64,000 nt of DNA, from NCBI RefSeq assembly GCF_009746715.1, contig NZ_VRKW01000004.1, positions 124,001 to 188,000 of the forward strand. Direction: 5' to 3'. Positions 17,904-29,914 of this stretch are shown one piece after another. Both the position numbers and the translations under genes were made by a program. The DNA comes from Ketobacter sp. MCCC 1A13808 (GTDB taxonomy: Bacteria > Pseudomonadota > Gammaproteobacteria > Pseudomonadales > Ketobacteraceae). The notes under the pieces are model-generated. The model had not been told where the DNA came from, made no database searches, and worked only from the letters and a program-made list of their open reading frames with translations. Numbering within the stretch: position 1 is the first letter of the stretch; each line of letters opens with the position of its first letter.

Positions 17904-18776
17904 TTACCAGCCAGTCAGCTCTTTCAACGCAAGCCCCATTTCGGATGGGTTGCGAACAGTCTTGACACCCGCTTCCTGAAGCACAGCAAATTTATCGTCA
18001 GCGGTACCTTTTCCGCCAGCGATAATGGCGCCAGCGTGTCCCATACGTTTGCCTGGAGGTGCAGTAACACCCGCAATGTAAGAAACAACCGGCTTGGTGA
18101 CGTGCTCTTTGATAAAGGCGGCGGCTTCTTCTTCTGCGGTTCCACCAATTTCACCTACCATAATGATAGCTTCGGTCTGGGGGTCTTCCTGAAGCAGCGC
18201 CAACGCATCGATAAAAGTTGTACCGGGAATCGGATCACCGCCGATACCAATACAAGTGCTCTGGCCGAAACCCAAAGCGGTCGTCTGGTTAACCGCTTCA
18301 TAGGTTAAGGTACCGGAACGCGAAACGATGCCGACCTTACCGGGCTGATGGATGTGACCGGGCATGATACCGATTTTACATTCACCTGGGGTAATAATGC
18401 CGGGGCAGTTAGGACCAATTAGGCGCAAACCTTTCTGTGCTACGTATTCTTTTACGTACAACATATCCAGAACAGGAATGCCCTCCGTAATACACACGAT
18501 TAAAGGAATGCCTGCATCTGCTGCTTCGATTATGGAATCTTTGCAGAACGCAGCCGGTACATAAATCACGGTCGCATCACAATCGGTAGCGGCTTTCGCC
18601 TCAGCTACAGTGTTAAAAACGGGCAAACCCAAATGCTCGGAACCGCCTTTACCCGGAGTTACGCCACCGACCATTTGCGTACCGTATTCAATTGCCTGAG
18701 TGCTATGCAGAGTACCTTGAGCACCAGTGAAGCCCTGGCAAATGACTTTTGTGTCTTTGTTGATTAGAACGCTCAT
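17904..18776 (-). CDS. sucD: succinyl-CoA synthetase subunit alpha
   Basis: A 290-residue subunit of the TCA enzyme that converts succinyl-CoA, ADP (or GDP) and phosphate to succinate, CoA and ATP. The CoA-binding Rossmann part has [11 protein letters not shown] near residue 15. The phosphohistidine loop [12 protein letters not shown] is at about residues 245-256. The length equals the E. coli protein. It starts 2 bases after sucC. Confidence 0.97.
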   Translation of the reverse strand: MSVLINKDTKVICQGFTGAQGTLHSTQAIEYGTQMVGGVTPGKGGSEHLGLPVFNTVAEAKAATDCDATVIYVPAAFCKDSIIEAADAGIPLIVCITEGIPVLDMLYVKEYVAQKGLRLIGPNCPGIITPGECKIGIMPGHIHQPGKVGIVSRSGTLTYEAVNQTTALGFGQSTCIGIGGDPIPGTTFIDALALLQEDPQTEAIIMVGEIGGTAEEEAAAFIKEHVTKPVVSYIAGVTAPPGKRMGHAGAIIAGGKGTADDKFAVLQEAGVKTVRNPSEMGLALKELTGW

Positions 18777-18778
18777 GA

Positions 18779-19942
18779 TTAACCTCTCACCGCTGCAACA
18801 ACTTTCTCGGCAGCGTCATTAAAGCCAGTCGCTGCTATAATATTCATCCCGCTTTCTGAGAGTACTTTCGCACCCAGCTCAGCGTTATTGCCTTCCAGAC
18901 GAACCACTACCGGAATCTTTACGCCTACTTCCTGAACCGCACCGATAACACCTTCTGCGATCAGATCACAACGCACGATACCGCCGAAGATATTAACCAG
19001 AACGGCTTCAACACTTTGGTCAGAAAGAATGATTTTGAATGCTTCCGTGACACGTTCTTTGGTAGCACCACCACCCACATCCAGGAAGTTAGCAGGCTTG
19101 CCACCCTTCAGCTTAATGATATCCATGGTGGCCATTGCCAAGCCGGCGCCGTTTACCATGCAACCAATATTGCCTTCCAGCGCTACGTAGTTAAGATCCC
19201 ACTCCGCAGCACGACGCTCACGCTCATCTTCCTGGCTCGGATCGTACATGTCGGCCAGATCCGGGTGACGCAGAACCGCGTTTCCATCAATAACCAACTT
19301 CGCGTCCAAGCAGTGTAAATTGCCTTCAGACGTGATAACCAGCGGATTCACTTCAATCAGGGAAATGTCTTTTTCTTCGAACAATTTCGCCAGACCCATA
19401 AAGATCTTGGTGAATTGCTTAACCTGATCGTTAGACAGGCCCAACTGATACCCCAGATTGCGACCCTGATAGGGCTGCGCACCGACTAATGGATCGATCT
19501 CAGCTTTCAGGATTTTCTCAGGGGTTTCTTCTGCCACTTTCTCTATCTCAACACCGCCTTCAGTGGATGCCATGAACACCACACGACGAGTTGCACGATC
19601 TACAACTGCACCTAAATACAGCTCCTGATCAATATCGGTACAGGTTTCTACCAGAATCTTATTAACCGGCTGACCTTTTGCATCGGTCTGATAGGTCACA
19701 AGGTTTGTACCCAATTGCGCCTTCGCGAACTGGATAATTTCTTCTTTAGAGCTGACCAGTTTCACACCACCCGCTTTACCACGCCCCCCCGCGTGGACCT
19801 GTGCTTTAACCACCCAGCGATCTCCGCCGATTTTATCAGCGGCGTCTGCTGCTTCTTCGGGTGTGCTTGCTGCAACCCCTTGTGAAACAGGCAGACCGTA
19901 CTGAGCGAACAATTGCTTGGCTTGATACTCATGTAAGTTCAT
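18779..19942 (-). CDS. sucC: succinyl-CoA synthetase subunit beta
   Basis: A 387-residue ATP-grasp subunit that determines nucleotide specificity and binds succinate. It starts [16 protein letters not shown] like its homologues; the ATG at 19942 is preceded by GGTGAG. An upstream in-frame extension of 29 residues is rejected because it has no conserved sequence. ATP-grasp residues ([19 protein letters not shown]) and the phosphate loop GGIVRCD are intact. It lies 191 bases after lpd in the same direction, so it may have its own promoter as well as read-through. Confidence 0.97.
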   Translation of the reverse strand: MNLHEYQAKQLFAQYGLPVSQGVAASTPEEAADAADKIGGDRWVVKAQVHAGGRGKAGGVKLVSSKEEIIQFAKAQLGTNLVTYQTDAKGQPVNKILVETCTDIDQELYLGAVVDRATRRVVFMASTEGGVEIEKVAEETPEKILKAEIDPLVGAQPYQGRNLGYQLGLSNDQVKQFTKIFMGLAKLFEEKDISLIEVNPLVITSEGNLHCLDAKLVIDGNAVLRHPDLADMYDPSQEDERERRAAEWDLNYVALEGNIGCMVNGAGLAMATMDIIKLKGGKPANFLDVGGGATKERVTEAFKIILSDQSVEAVLVNIFGGIVRCDLIAEGVIGAVQEVGVKIPVVVRLEGNNAELGAKVLSESGMNIIAATGFNDAAEKVVAAVRG

Positions 19943-20133
19943 TGGCTCACCATCGATCTGAAATTGTGTGGAAATTCCCACATTATACTTGCTTGACGCG
20001 AATCTTTTCCCTCGCACCAGTTTGCGCAAAATGCGCTTTGGAGTTGTTAAGCTCCTACCAACTGAACAATCGTAGTCCTAGTCCAGTAAAAAGGTTGCAC
20101 CGGGAAACCCGACTTAACCCAAACTTCAAAATA

Positions 20134-21585
<1,452 letters not shown>

Positions 21586-21640
21586 TTAAAAATTCGTATG
21601 TTTAAGCCAGTATCCTTTCCGGCTTTTCGATAAAGTTCTG

Positions 21641-22882
21641 TTAGAGATCCAGCAGTAATCGAGCCGGGTCTTCCAGTAAATCTTTAATCGTTACCAGGAA
21701 TTGCACGGCCTCTTTACCGTCTATGATGCGATGGTCATAGGATACTGCCAGATACATCATGGGTAGGATTTTCACCTCACCGTTGACGGCCATCGGTCGC
21801 TCCTGGATTTTATGCATCCCCAGAATGGCGGTTTGCGGCGGGTTCAAGATTGGTGTTGACCAAAGGGAACCGAATACACCACCATTGGAAATGGTGAAGG
21901 TACCCCCGGTCATTTCATCCAGTCCCAGCTTTCCGGCCTGCGCTTTCTTGCCGTAATCCACGACCTTACCTTCGATTTCGGCGAAATTCATTTTATCTGC
22001 GTCGCGCAATATGGGTACGACAAGACCGCGATCGGTCGACACCGCCACCCCTACGTCGTAATACCCGTGATACACGATATCCGTACCATCAATGGATGCG
22101 TTCACTGACGGGTACTTTTTCAATGCTTCGACGGCGGCTCTGACAAAGAAGGACATAAACCCGAGGCGATGCCCATGGGCTTTTTCAAACATATCCTTGT
22201 AATTTTTGCGCATCGTCATCACCGGTTCCATGTTGACTTCATTAAATGTTGTCAACATAGCGGCATTTTGCTGCGCAGAAACAAGCCGCTCGGCGATTCG
22301 GGCACGCAAACGGGTCATAGGCACGCGTTTTTCTTCACGATCCCCGAAATCAATATTCACCGCTCCGGCTGGCATTGGTGCCGGGGTGCCGGATTTAGGC
22401 GTTTCTTTAACAGCCGGTTTTGCTGCCCCGCCTTTCAGATGGCTTAACACATCTTCTTTAGTGATGCGCCCGCCTTTTCCGGTGCCTTTTATCTGGCTGG
22501 GATCTAAATTATTTTCTGCTATTAGTTTTCTTACTGCTGGTCCCCAGCTGTCCTCAGCACTATTAGTAGAGGGCTCTGGTTGCGCTGCTGCCGGTGCTGC
22601 TTTAGTTTCCGCTGCGGCTTCAGCAGGCTTGGGACTAGCACCCTCACCTTCCTCAAGATAGCCAACCAGCTCCTGGCTAAGGACGGTATCGCCCTCTTCT
22701 TTAAGAATTTTACCAACCACACCGTCATGCGGTGCAACGACTTCCAAAACCACTTTGTCGGTTTCAATGTCAACCAGTAATTCATCGCGAGCAACCGCTT
22801 CACCGGGCTTTTTGTGCCAGGTTGCAACAGTGCCGTCTGCAACGGCTTCGGGGAATTGCGGGGCTTTAATTTCAGTTGTCAT
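21641..22882 (-). CDS. sucB: 2-oxoglutarate dehydrogenase E2 (dihydrolipoyl succinyltransferase)
   Basis: A 413-residue core protein of the 2-oxoglutarate dehydrogenase complex. One lipoyl domain (residues 1-78, lysine in ETDKVVLEV) is followed by an Ala/Pro/Glu-rich linker, an E1/E3-binding domain (about 110-146, [12 protein letters not shown]) and the catalytic domain (about 185-413). The active-site DHRIIDG is near the C-terminus. It lies 69 bases after sucA and 67 bases before lpd. Confidence 0.97.
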   Translation of the reverse strand: MTTEIKAPQFPEAVADGTVATWHKKPGEAVARDELLVDIETDKVVLEVVAPHDGVVGKILKEEGDTVLSQELVGYLEEGEGASPKPAEAAAETKAAPAAAQPEPSTNSAEDSWGPAVRKLIAENNLDPSQIKGTGKGGRITKEDVLSHLKGGAAKPAVKETPKSGTPAPMPAGAVNIDFGDREEKRVPMTRLRARIAERLVSAQQNAAMLTTFNEVNMEPVMTMRKNYKDMFEKAHGHRLGFMSFFVRAAVEALKKYPSVNASIDGTDIVYHGYYDVGVAVSTDRGLVVPILRDADKMNFAEIEGKVVDYGKKAQAGKLGLDEMTGGTFTISNGGVFGSLWSTPILNPPQTAILGMHKIQERPMAVNGEVKILPMMYLAVSYDHRIIDGKEAVQFLVTIKDLLEDPARLLLDL

Positions 22883-22951
22883 TTGTGTTCCTTATTCGCC
22901 TCTAGCTTTTAGCCAAATCAATTCTTGCCGGCATAAATTGCCCGACACCTA

Positions 22952-25786
22952 CTATTCGATGTTGAACGCCGTGTCTACCAGTGAAGCCTGTTCCTCAAGA
23001 TGCAGCGCCATATAACCTGCTGCCGGTGCTGCAGAACCTGCACGCCCGGCATAATGCAATAGTAGATCCGGATAATGACTGTGAACCACGTGCCGCATGT
23101 GGTGCTGGCTGCAATACCAAGCACCCTGATTCATGGGTTCTTCCTGACACCAGACCACATGTTTCACTTTTTTGTATTGCGCAAACAGCTTACTGAGTTC
23201 CGCTTCGGGGAAAGGATATAACTGCTCGATACGCACCAGCATAGTGTTCTTGATGTCCTGCGTAGCCCGATGCTCGAACAAGTCGTAATAAACCTTACCG
23301 CTGCACAATACTATGCGCTCAATGTCTTTCGGATCGTGTTCCCATGCATCCTCAAGTACCACTTTGAAATACCCGTCAGCCAGGTCTTCCAAGGTCGATT
23401 TTGCCAGTTTGTGACGTAACAAACTTTTGGGAGACATGACCACCAGCGGCTTTCGCAATGGCCGTATTGCCTGCCGACGAAGCATGTGAAAAACCTGTGC
23501 CGGTGTGGTTGGCACGCACACCTGGATATTGTGCTCAGCACAAAGCTGCAGGAATCGTTCCAGCCGCGCAGATGAATGCTCAGGCCCCTGACCTTCATAA
23601 CCATGGGGGAGCAACATTGTAAGCCCGCAGAGTCGCATCCATTTATGTTCCCCAGAGGAGATAAACTGGTCGATCACAACCTGCGCACCGTTGGCAAAAT
23701 CACCGAATTGAGCCTCCCACACCACCAGACCGCTAGGGGCTGTCGTGGAATAGCCATATTCGAACGCAAGGACCGCTTCTTCAGACAACAATGAATCATA
23801 CAATTCGAAGGAAGCATTATTGGTCCCTACAGATTGCAAAGGGACTACAGTACCCTGGACTTTTTGATTGTGTATCACCGCATGCCGGTGAGAGAAAGTA
23901 CCACGACGCACGTCCTGCCCGGTCAACCGGACCTGGTAGCCTTCGTGCAGCAATGTTGCGTAAGCCATGGTTTCGCCAAAGCCCCAATCGATTGCCAATG
24001 CCCCCGCTGCCATTTTCTGCCGGTCTTCACGAATTTTGGAAACCTGGCGCTGCACCACCATCCCATCGGGCAGTTGATCCAGCTTGTTCGCTAACTCCTG
24101 GAGCAGCTTCAAATCAACGCTGGTATCGTAGTAGGCCGCGTAGTCATGACCAAGATAAGGCGTCCAATCCACAAAAAGCTCTGAATTGGGCTTCTTCACC
24201 AATGACTGTACGACGTGCTGTCCGTTGTCCAACGCGCTACGATACACATCCATCATCGATGTGACTTCTTCCTGGCTGAACAACCCTTCTTCAACCAAGC
24301 GATTGGAATAGATTTCACGGGGGTTCTTTTTCTGTCGTATAACAGAATACATAATCGGCTGCGTTATGGCTGGTTCATCGGCTTCGTTATGACCGCGAGC
24401 CCGGTAGCAAATCAGATCAATTACAACGTCTTTCTTAAACTGTTGACGAAAATCGATAGCCATCTGGGTCACAAACAGAACCGCTTCCGGATCATCCCCG
24501 TTGACATGAAAAATGGGAGACTGGACCATCTTCGCAACATCAGTACAATATTCTGTAGAACGCGCATCATGGCGGAAGCTGGTGGTGAATCCCACCTGGT
24601 TATTTATTATGATATGAACCGTACCACCAGTACGATAGCCACGGGTCTGGGACATCTGGAATGTCTCCATCACCACGCCCTGACCGGCAAAAGCAGCGTC
24701 CCCATGCAACAACACAGGCACCACCAGATCGCCTTTCTTATCGCGACGACGATCCTGGCGGGCACGGACCGAACCCTCCACAACCGGCGACACAATTTCA
24801 AGGTGCGATGGATTAAATGCCAATGCCAAGTGCAATTCGCCACCGGGAGTCATTACATTGGAAGAAAAACCTTGATGATACTTAACGTCGCCGGAACCCA
24901 CTTCGTTTTTCTTCAGGCCTTCGAATTCACTGAACAATTCAGCGGGATTTTTACCTAAAATATTCACCAGAACATTCAGACGACCGCGGTGCGCCATCCC
25001 CAGTACAAGCTCTTTGGCTCCGTAACTTCCAGCTCTCTGAATAATTTCATCAATACAGGGTATGAGGCTCTCACCGCCCTCCAGACCAAAGCGCTTGGTG
25101 CCCGGATATTTGGTAGCAAGCATCCGCTCCAGCCCTTCTGCGGCAATCAAGCGTTCCAACAGATGTGATTTAACATCGCGGCTGTAATTGGGTTTAGAGC
25201 GCACACTTTCCATGCGTTGCTGGATCCAGCGTTTTTCCGCCGTATCGACAATATGCATGTATTCGACACCGATGCTGGCGCAATAGGTTTGTTCCAACGC
25301 ATCCACAATTTCTTTCAAGGTTGCTTCTTCACGACCTAGAAACACATTGCCGGTTTGATAGGTGGTATCCAGATCGGCTGCAGATAAACCATGATGGGAA
25401 AGATCGAGATCAGGAACGGGTTCCCGCTCCATTATGCCCAGCGGATCCAGCTTTGCTTTTTGATGCCCGCGCACTCGGTAGCCGGTAATCAATTGAAGTA
25501 CTTTTACCTGTTTTTTCTCATGCTCAGAAGAAACGCTGCTCACTGCCAGGGGCTGAGCTCGACTCTTATTTTTGGCAAGATACAGGAAATGTTCGCGGAT
25601 GGTGGAGTGTGGGACGTCGGATTCGGTTCCGTTTACCCGGGGGAGTTTGTCGAAGTTATCGCGCCATTCTTCAGGCACAGAATTGGGGTCTTGTAGATAA
25701 GCTTCATATAGCTCTTCGACGTAGGTAGCATTCGAACCTGAAAGGTGCGACGTACTCCATTGCCGATACATCAAACTATCATCCAT
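22952..25786 (-). CDS. sucA: 2-oxoglutarate dehydrogenase E1
   Basis: A 944-residue thiamine diphosphate enzyme decarboxylating 2-oxoglutarate. The N-terminal E2-binding segment (NATYVEELYEAYLQDP) is present. The cofactor region shows GMAHRGRLNVLVN and HVNGDDPEAV. The length equals the E. coli and Pseudomonas proteins. It is separated from sdhB by 334 bases carrying a stem-loop, so it may be expressed both from its own promoter and by read-through from sdh. Confidence 0.97.
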   Translation of the reverse strand: MDDSLMYRQWSTSHLSGSNATYVEELYEAYLQDPNSVPEEWRDNFDKLPRVNGTESDVPHSTIREHFLYLAKNKSRAQPLAVSSVSSEHEKKQVKVLQLITGYRVRGHQKAKLDPLGIMEREPVPDLDLSHHGLSAADLDTTYQTGNVFLGREEATLKEIVDALEQTYCASIGVEYMHIVDTAEKRWIQQRMESVRSKPNYSRDVKSHLLERLIAAEGLERMLATKYPGTKRFGLEGGESLIPCIDEIIQRAGSYGAKELVLGMAHRGRLNVLVNILGKNPAELFSEFEGLKKNEVGSGDVKYHQGFSSNVMTPGGELHLALAFNPSHLEIVSPVVEGSVRARQDRRRDKKGDLVVPVLLHGDAAFAGQGVVMETFQMSQTRGYRTGGTVHIIINNQVGFTTSFRHDARSTEYCTDVAKMVQSPIFHVNGDDPEAVLFVTQMAIDFRQQFKKDVVIDLICYRARGHNEADEPAITQPIMYSVIRQKKNPREIYSNRLVEEGLFSQEEVTSMMDVYRSALDNGQHVVQSLVKKPNSELFVDWTPYLGHDYAAYYDTSVDLKLLQELANKLDQLPDGMVVQRQVSKIREDRQKMAAGALAIDWGFGETMAYATLLHEGYQVRLTGQDVRRGTFSHRHAVIHNQKVQGTVVPLQSVGTNNASFELYDSLLSEEAVLAFEYGYSTTAPSGLVVWEAQFGDFANGAQVVIDQFISSGEHKWMRLCGLTMLLPHGYEGQGPEHSSARLERFLQLCAEHNIQVCVPTTPAQVFHMLRRQAIRPLRKPLVVMSPKSLLRHKLAKSTLEDLADGYFKVVLEDAWEHDPKDIERIVLCSGKVYYDLFEHRATQDIKNTMLVRIEQLYPFPEAELSKLFAQYKKVKHVVWCQEEPMNQGAWYCSQHHMRHVVHSHYPDLLLHYAGRAGSAAPAAGYMALHLEEQASLVDTAFNIE

Positions 25787-26120
25787 TGCAGATCACCGTG
25801 TCGATTAGAACACTACCTGCAAAGACGCGAATCAGCAACAGACACGTGAAAACATGTTAGGTTTGCGACTGGCGGGTTGGGCCAAATGCGCTTTCAGATA
25901 GTTCGGTTTTACCGATTTGTCCTAAGGTTAAAAATCAACCTGCTTCCGCTTTTTGAGCGGCGCAGGGAAATTCACAGAAATCGTCAAAACTTTGGTATAG
26001 AGACGATTCTGCATTCCCAACATCAAGTGTAGCGTCTTTTTTTAATCAGCCACCCGGAAGGGAATTGCGCAGGTGGCTAAGACTGCTGAATTATATAGAC
26101 ATATGAACAATAAACAAACT
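25787..26120. other. sdhB-sucA intergenic region
   Basis: 334 bases without a convincing gene. Near the sdhB end is an inverted repeat (described separately at 26048). A second small stem, CCGCT-CAAAA-AGCGG on the minus strand, lies near 25950. I see no strong sigma-70 promoter for sucA, only weak matches, so regulation here is open. Confidence 0.6.
26048..26078 (-). other. stem-loop after sdhB without U-tract
   Basis: AGCCACC / GGTGGCT, a 7-bp inverted repeat with a 17-base loop, 43 bases after the sdhB stop. On the transcribed strand it is followed by an A run rather than a T run, so it does not look like a normal terminator. It may stabilise or process the sdh-suc transcript (inference). 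Confidence 0.4.
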
Positions 26121-26831
26121 TTAAGTACCCTGAGAAAGTAACAGGTTGCGTATGCTTCCAATCGCTTTTGTAGGGTTCAGACCTTTAGGGCAGACGTTTA
26201 CGCAATTCATTATGCCTCGACAACGAAACAGACTGAACGGGTCATCCAGATCCGACAAACGTTGCTCTGTCATTGTATCCCGGCTGTCAGATATAAACCG
26301 ATACGCCTGTAGCAATCCTGCCGGCCCAATAAACTTATCCGGATTCCACCAGAAGGAGGGGCAGGAAGTGGAGCAACAAGCACACAAAATGCACTCATAC
26401 AGGCCATCGAGCTTATCCCTTTCTTCCGGACTTTGGAGACGCTCGATCGGCGGGACCGGGGTATTGTTAACAACATACGGCTTTATCTTTTCATATTGCG
26501 CATAAAACATAGCCATATCAACCACCAGGTCCCGGATCACCGGCAAGCCCGGTAACGGACGCAGAACCAGTTTTTTGTTCTTACCATTGGTAGCTTGTGA
26601 TATTGAGGTGATACACGCCAGCCCATTCTTACCATTAATGTTCATGCCATCGGATCCGCAGACCCCTTCACGGCAGGAACGGCGATAAGCCATGGTGGTA
26701 TCTTTGTCTTTCACCAGATTGAGCACGTCCAGCACCATCAAATCTTTACCGCCGGTATCGATCTGATAGTCCTTCATGTACGGTTCGGCATCTGTATCCG
26801 GGTTGTAGCGATAAATACTAACCTGCAACAT
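26121..26831 (-). CDS. sdhB: succinate dehydrogenase iron-sulfur subunit
   Basis: A 236-residue subunit carrying electrons from SdhA flavin to ubiquinone. The [2Fe-2S] ligands are in CREGVCGSDGMNINGKNGLAC (read in parts, residues about 56-76). The [4Fe-4S] and [3Fe-4S] ligands are in CILCACCSTSCP and CVNVCPKGLNP. The length is typical. It follows sdhA by 11 bases. Confidence 0.97.
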   Translation of the reverse strand: MLQVSIYRYNPDTDAEPYMKDYQIDTGGKDLMVLDVLNLVKDKDTTMAYRRSCREGVCGSDGMNINGKNGLACITSISQATNGKNKKLVLRPLPGLPVIRDLVVDMAMFYAQYEKIKPYVVNNTPVPPIERLQSPEERDKLDGLYECILCACCSTSCPSFWWNPDKFIGPAGLLQAYRFISDSRDTMTEQRLSDLDDPFSLFRCRGIMNCVNVCPKGLNPTKAIGSIRNLLLSQGT

Positions 26832-26842
26832 GTGGATTCACC

Positions 26843-28615
26843 TTAATAAGTTCTGACCTTGGGCTGGAATGTTTCAACCTGCTTAGGCGCAAAGTTAACT
26901 TCACGCTGTGAAAGCGTTTTGGAATTCGGATCATAGAGCGAGTGCGCCAACCAGTTTTCATCATCACGGTCCGGAAAATCATAACGGCTATGCGCGCCAC
27001 GGCTTTCTTTACGACCCTCTGCCGCAATGGCGGTTGCCTCAGCTACTTCCAAAAGGCTATCCAGCTCCAGCGCTTCGATACGAGCAGTATTAAACGCTTT
27101 ACTCTTATCAACCAGATGAGTATTACCGATACGTTCCCGGAGCTCTTCCAGCTTCGCAACGCCCTTCACCATCATGTCGCCTTTGCGGAATACACCAAAA
27201 TTGTTCTGCATATTGGTTTGCAGCTCTTTGCGTAACGCCGCGACATCTTCTCCGGCAGTGCTGGCTTCCAACCTGTTCATGCGGCTCATAGCTTGCTCAA
27301 GATCGGATGCGGTTGAATCTCGTAATTCAATGCCCTGCTTTAACGATTGCTCAATGAACATGCCGGCAGCACGACCAAACACAACCAGATCGAGCAATGA
27401 ATTACCGCCCAGGCGATTTGCACCGTGTACGGATACACAGGCCACCTCCCCAACGGCATACAAACCTTCAACGATTTTGTCTTTGCCGTCGGCATCGCGA
27501 GTAATCGCCTGACCATGGATATTAGTCGGGATACCGCCCATCATGTAGTGACAAGTGGGCACCACCGGAATAGGCACCTTAACCGGGTCGGAAGCTGCAA
27601 ACGTAATCGCCAGCTCACAAATGCCCGGCAGCCGCTTATGCAATACTTCTTCACCCAAGTGATCCAACTTCAACATCACATGGTCGCCTTCCGGCCCGCA
27701 ACCGCGGCCATCCAGGATTTCCTGCATCATGGAACGCGCCACAACGTCACGCCCAGCCAGGTCTTTCGCATTGGGAGCGTACCGCTCCATGAAACGTTCA
27801 CCATCTTTATTTATAAGGTAACCACCCTCGCCCCGACAACCTTCCGTTACCAGAACACCGGCGCCGGCGATGCCGGTGGGATGAAACTGCCACATTTCAA
27901 TATCCTGAACAGGCAGCCCTACGCGCAACGCCATGCCCACACCGTCCCCGGTATTGATCAAGGCGTTAGTGGTTGACGAATAGATACGGCCTGAGCCACC
28001 AGTGGCAAATACGGTTGCCTTGGATTTGAAATAAACCGTTTCACCGGTCTCCATGGAGATTGCGATAACACCGGTAATGGCCCCGTCCTGGTTTTTCACC
28101 AAATCGACGGCATACCACTCATTATAGAAATTGGTGTTGCAACGAACGTTTTGCTGATAAAGCGTGTGCAGCAACGCATGACCAGTACGGTCTGCCGCTG
28201 CGCAGGTGCGGGCAGCCTGACCGCCTTCACCGAAATTCTTGGATTGGCCCCCGAATGGACGCTGATAGATGCGACCTTCTTCCGTACGGGAGAACGGCAA
28301 CCCCATATGGTCAAGCTCATAGACGGCTTCTGGGCCGACGCTACACATATATTCGATAGCGTCCTGATCACCAATGTAATCAGAGCCTTTCACTGTGTCA
28401 TACATGTGCCAACGCCAATCATCATTGGGGTCAGAACTAGCTATCGCACAGGTGATTCCGCCTTGTGCGGATACTGTATGTGACCGGGTCGGAAACACTT
28501 TTGAAATGAGAGCGGTCTTTTGGCCGGACTGCGCCAACTGAAGCGCAGCGCGCATGCCGGCACCGCCGCCGCCAACAATTACTGCATCAAAATTTAACGT
28601 ACGCATACCTGACAT
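26843..28615 (-). CDS. sdhA: succinate dehydrogenase flavoprotein subunit
   Basis: A 590-residue flavoprotein. The dinucleotide motif [11 protein letters not shown] is at about residues 16-26, and the FAD-linking histidine lies in [21 protein letters not shown]-type sequence ([11 protein letters not shown]) marks the flavin site. The substrate-site HPTG appears as QFHPTGIAG. It oxidises succinate to fumarate on the cytosolic face. It lies between sdhD (3-base gap) and sdhB (11-base gap). Confidence 0.97.
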   Translation of the reverse strand: MSGMRTLNFDAVIVGGGGAGMRAALQLAQSGQKTALISKVFPTRSHTVSAQGGITCAIASSDPNDDWRWHMYDTVKGSDYIGDQDAIEYMCSVGPEAVYELDHMGLPFSRTEEGRIYQRPFGGQSKNFGEGGQAARTCAAADRTGHALLHTLYQQNVRCNTNFYNEWYAVDLVKNQDGAITGVIAISMETGETVYFKSKATVFATGGSGRIYSSTTNALINTGDGVGMALRVGLPVQDIEMWQFHPTGIAGAGVLVTEGCRGEGGYLINKDGERFMERYAPNAKDLAGRDVVARSMMQEILDGRGCGPEGDHVMLKLDHLGEEVLHKRLPGICELAITFAASDPVKVPIPVVPTCHYMMGGIPTNIHGQAITRDADGKDKIVEGLYAVGEVACVSVHGANRLGGNSLLDLVVFGRAAGMFIEQSLKQGIELRDSTASDLEQAMSRMNRLEASTAGEDVAALRKELQTNMQNNFGVFRKGDMMVKGVAKLEELRERIGNTHLVDKSKAFNTARIEALELDSLLEVAEATAIAAEGRKESRGAHSRYDFPDRDDENWLAHSLYDPNSKTLSQREVNFAPKQVETFQPKVRTY

Positions 28616-28618
28616 GGC

Positions 28619-28987
28619 TTAAATTCCCCACAAAATCTGAATGCCCCACACTACATACACTATCGTGACCAGTGCACATATGCCCTGCACCGCAACCCGC
28701 AGAGCAGTACCCATTGCCCCAAGTTGGCGGGTGGTCAGATAATCAGTAGTTATGGTCCAAAGGCCGACCCAGGCGTGGGCTGCCATAGAAAACAGCGCAA
28801 TCAATGTGAAAATGCGCATAAAGGTGGAGGTCATATAACCCTGCCACTGCTGAAATGTCAGATCGGGATTGAGAACCAGAAACCCCATCAAGCAGACAAA
28901 ATACACTCCGAGTACAACGGCTGTCGCCCGCTGAATCACCCAGTCATAAAGGCCGTTTTTGCCTAGACTCGTAACACTGGTTACCAT
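28619..28987 (-). CDS. sdhD: succinate dehydrogenase membrane anchor SdhD
   Basis: A 122-residue membrane anchor with three helices. I chose the ATG at 28987 (MVTSVTSLGKNGLYDW), which matches family N-termini; an open frame reaching 29179 overlaps sdhC and is a shadow. The heme b ligand histidine is in AAHAWVGLW and the quinone-site region TDYL follows. It overlaps the sdhC end by 7 bases. Confidence 0.93.
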   Translation of the reverse strand: MVTSVTSLGKNGLYDWVIQRATAVVLGVYFVCLMGFLVLNPDLTFQQWQGYMTSTFMRIFTLIALFSMAAHAWVGLWTITTDYLTTRQLGAMGTALRVAVQGICALVTIVYVVWGIQILWGI

Positions 28988-29355
28988 ACCCAAATCCCCG
29001 CAACAATGATCAGCACCGCTGAAACAACCATAACCGCATAAGAGAGTGCTTGAGAACTTTCCAACTCTTCGAAGTAACCGGCGTCCATCAACAAGTGGCG
29101 CACCCCAGCCACGAAGTGATATATGAAACCTGCCAGAATGGCCCAGATGATAAATTTCGCTATCACACTGTCCAAACATTGTTTTAACTGGCTAAACGAC
29201 TCTTCACTTTGCAGAGATAAACCTAACCCCCAAATTACGAATGCCATACCAGCGAATATGATTACTCCTGAAATGCGATGTGTGATCGACGCCACCATCT
29301 GCGGAGTAAACTTAAACGTCATTATATCCAGATTAACAGGTCTTTGACTTTTCAC
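28981..29355 (-). CDS. sdhC: succinate dehydrogenase cytochrome b556 subunit SdhC
   Basis: A 124-residue anchor with three membrane helices. Family signatures are SQRPVNLD at the N-terminus, HRISGVI (quinone region) and the heme ligand histidine in HFVAGVRHLLMD. Start choice: GTG at 29355 gives the normal KSQRPVNLD beginning; another GTG at 29367 adds four residues and is the alternative. It is the first gene of sdhCDAB, with a good promoter about 130 bases upstream. Confidence 0.92.
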   Translation of the reverse strand: MKSQRPVNLDIMTFKFTPQMVASITHRISGVIIFAGMAFVIWGLGLSLQSEESFSQLKQCLDSVIAKFIIWAILAGFIYHFVAGVRHLLMDAGYFEELESSQALSYAVMVVSAVLIIVAGIWVW

Positions 29356-29482
29356 GGCTCTAACCACTGAGACTGAGGCCCCTAAGGAGCGTTGAAGGAA
29401 GATCCAAGAATGGTTAGGTGAAGAAAATCAGGAAGTTGCATTTGAACCCGAATTTCGTACCCTCTCTCTCATTCGGGGCCGA

Positions 29483-29511
29483 AGTATAGTCTTATCGCAA
29501 TTCAAATACAA
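29483..29511 (-). promoter_or_regulatory. sigma-70 promoter of sdhCDAB
   Basis: On the minus strand TTGTAT, 17-base spacer and TATACT, about 128 bases upstream of the sdhC GTG. The spacer is optimal and the -10 box has one mismatch. Confidence 0.6.
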
Positions 29512-29581
29512 ATGACTCTTGGCCGCCGCAAACCTTGTTTTACAAGCATTTATTACCACGATGGAGCAATTAGTAAATGAG

Positions 29582-29609
29582 TTGCACTATTGTGGGCTAA
29601 GCATACAAT
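29582..29609 (+). promoter_or_regulatory. candidate sigma-70 promoter of gltA
   Basis: TTGCAC, 16-base spacer and TACAAT, about 305 bases upstream of the gltA ATG. The boxes are close to consensus, but the implied leader is long; E. coli gltA also has a distal promoter, so this is possible. Confidence 0.45.
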
Positions 29610-29914
29610 CAAAGACCAATTTGAAGGGCGAACGAATGCTTACGTCTGAAATAAATTGACAAACTTTCGTTGAGTGATTAGTTTTGGCGCGACTTTGGCT
29701 CGAGACTTCAGGTACTTGAGCGTAAAGTAGTACAATGCATTCACGATCATTCGATAAAAAGCCAGCCGCTGTCCTAATTTGAACGACGTTGGACTTAACC
29801 CAGGGCTCCACTTTAACGAGCACGTAGGCGCGGGAAGGAACTAAACAGGTGAACTCCCGAAAGTAGGCACAGATCCTGCCTGTAAATCCTACCTACCGAG
29901 TACAGGAGAGTATT

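Larger units (their letters stand above)
29356..29914. other. sdhC-gltA divergent regulatory region
   Basis: About 559 bases between two divergent TCA transcription units. It holds a good promoter for sdhC on the minus strand and a good one for gltA on the plus strand, listed separately. The gltA start has a clear AGGAGA site (about 29903). A GTAGG...CCTAC repeat in the gltA leader (around 29863-29895) might form a hairpin. I see no convincing small gene; a 78-codon open frame on the minus strand has no ribosome binding site or recognisable sequence. Confidence 0.6.

Noticed and set aside
24215-24958. Open frame of 247 codons on the plus strand
   Set aside because: Antisense of the well-conserved sucA gene; sequence is not protein-like.
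29587-29823. 78-codon open frame in the sdhC-gltA gap
   Set aside because: No ribosome binding site, no recognisable sequence, and it overlaps the gltA promoter candidate.
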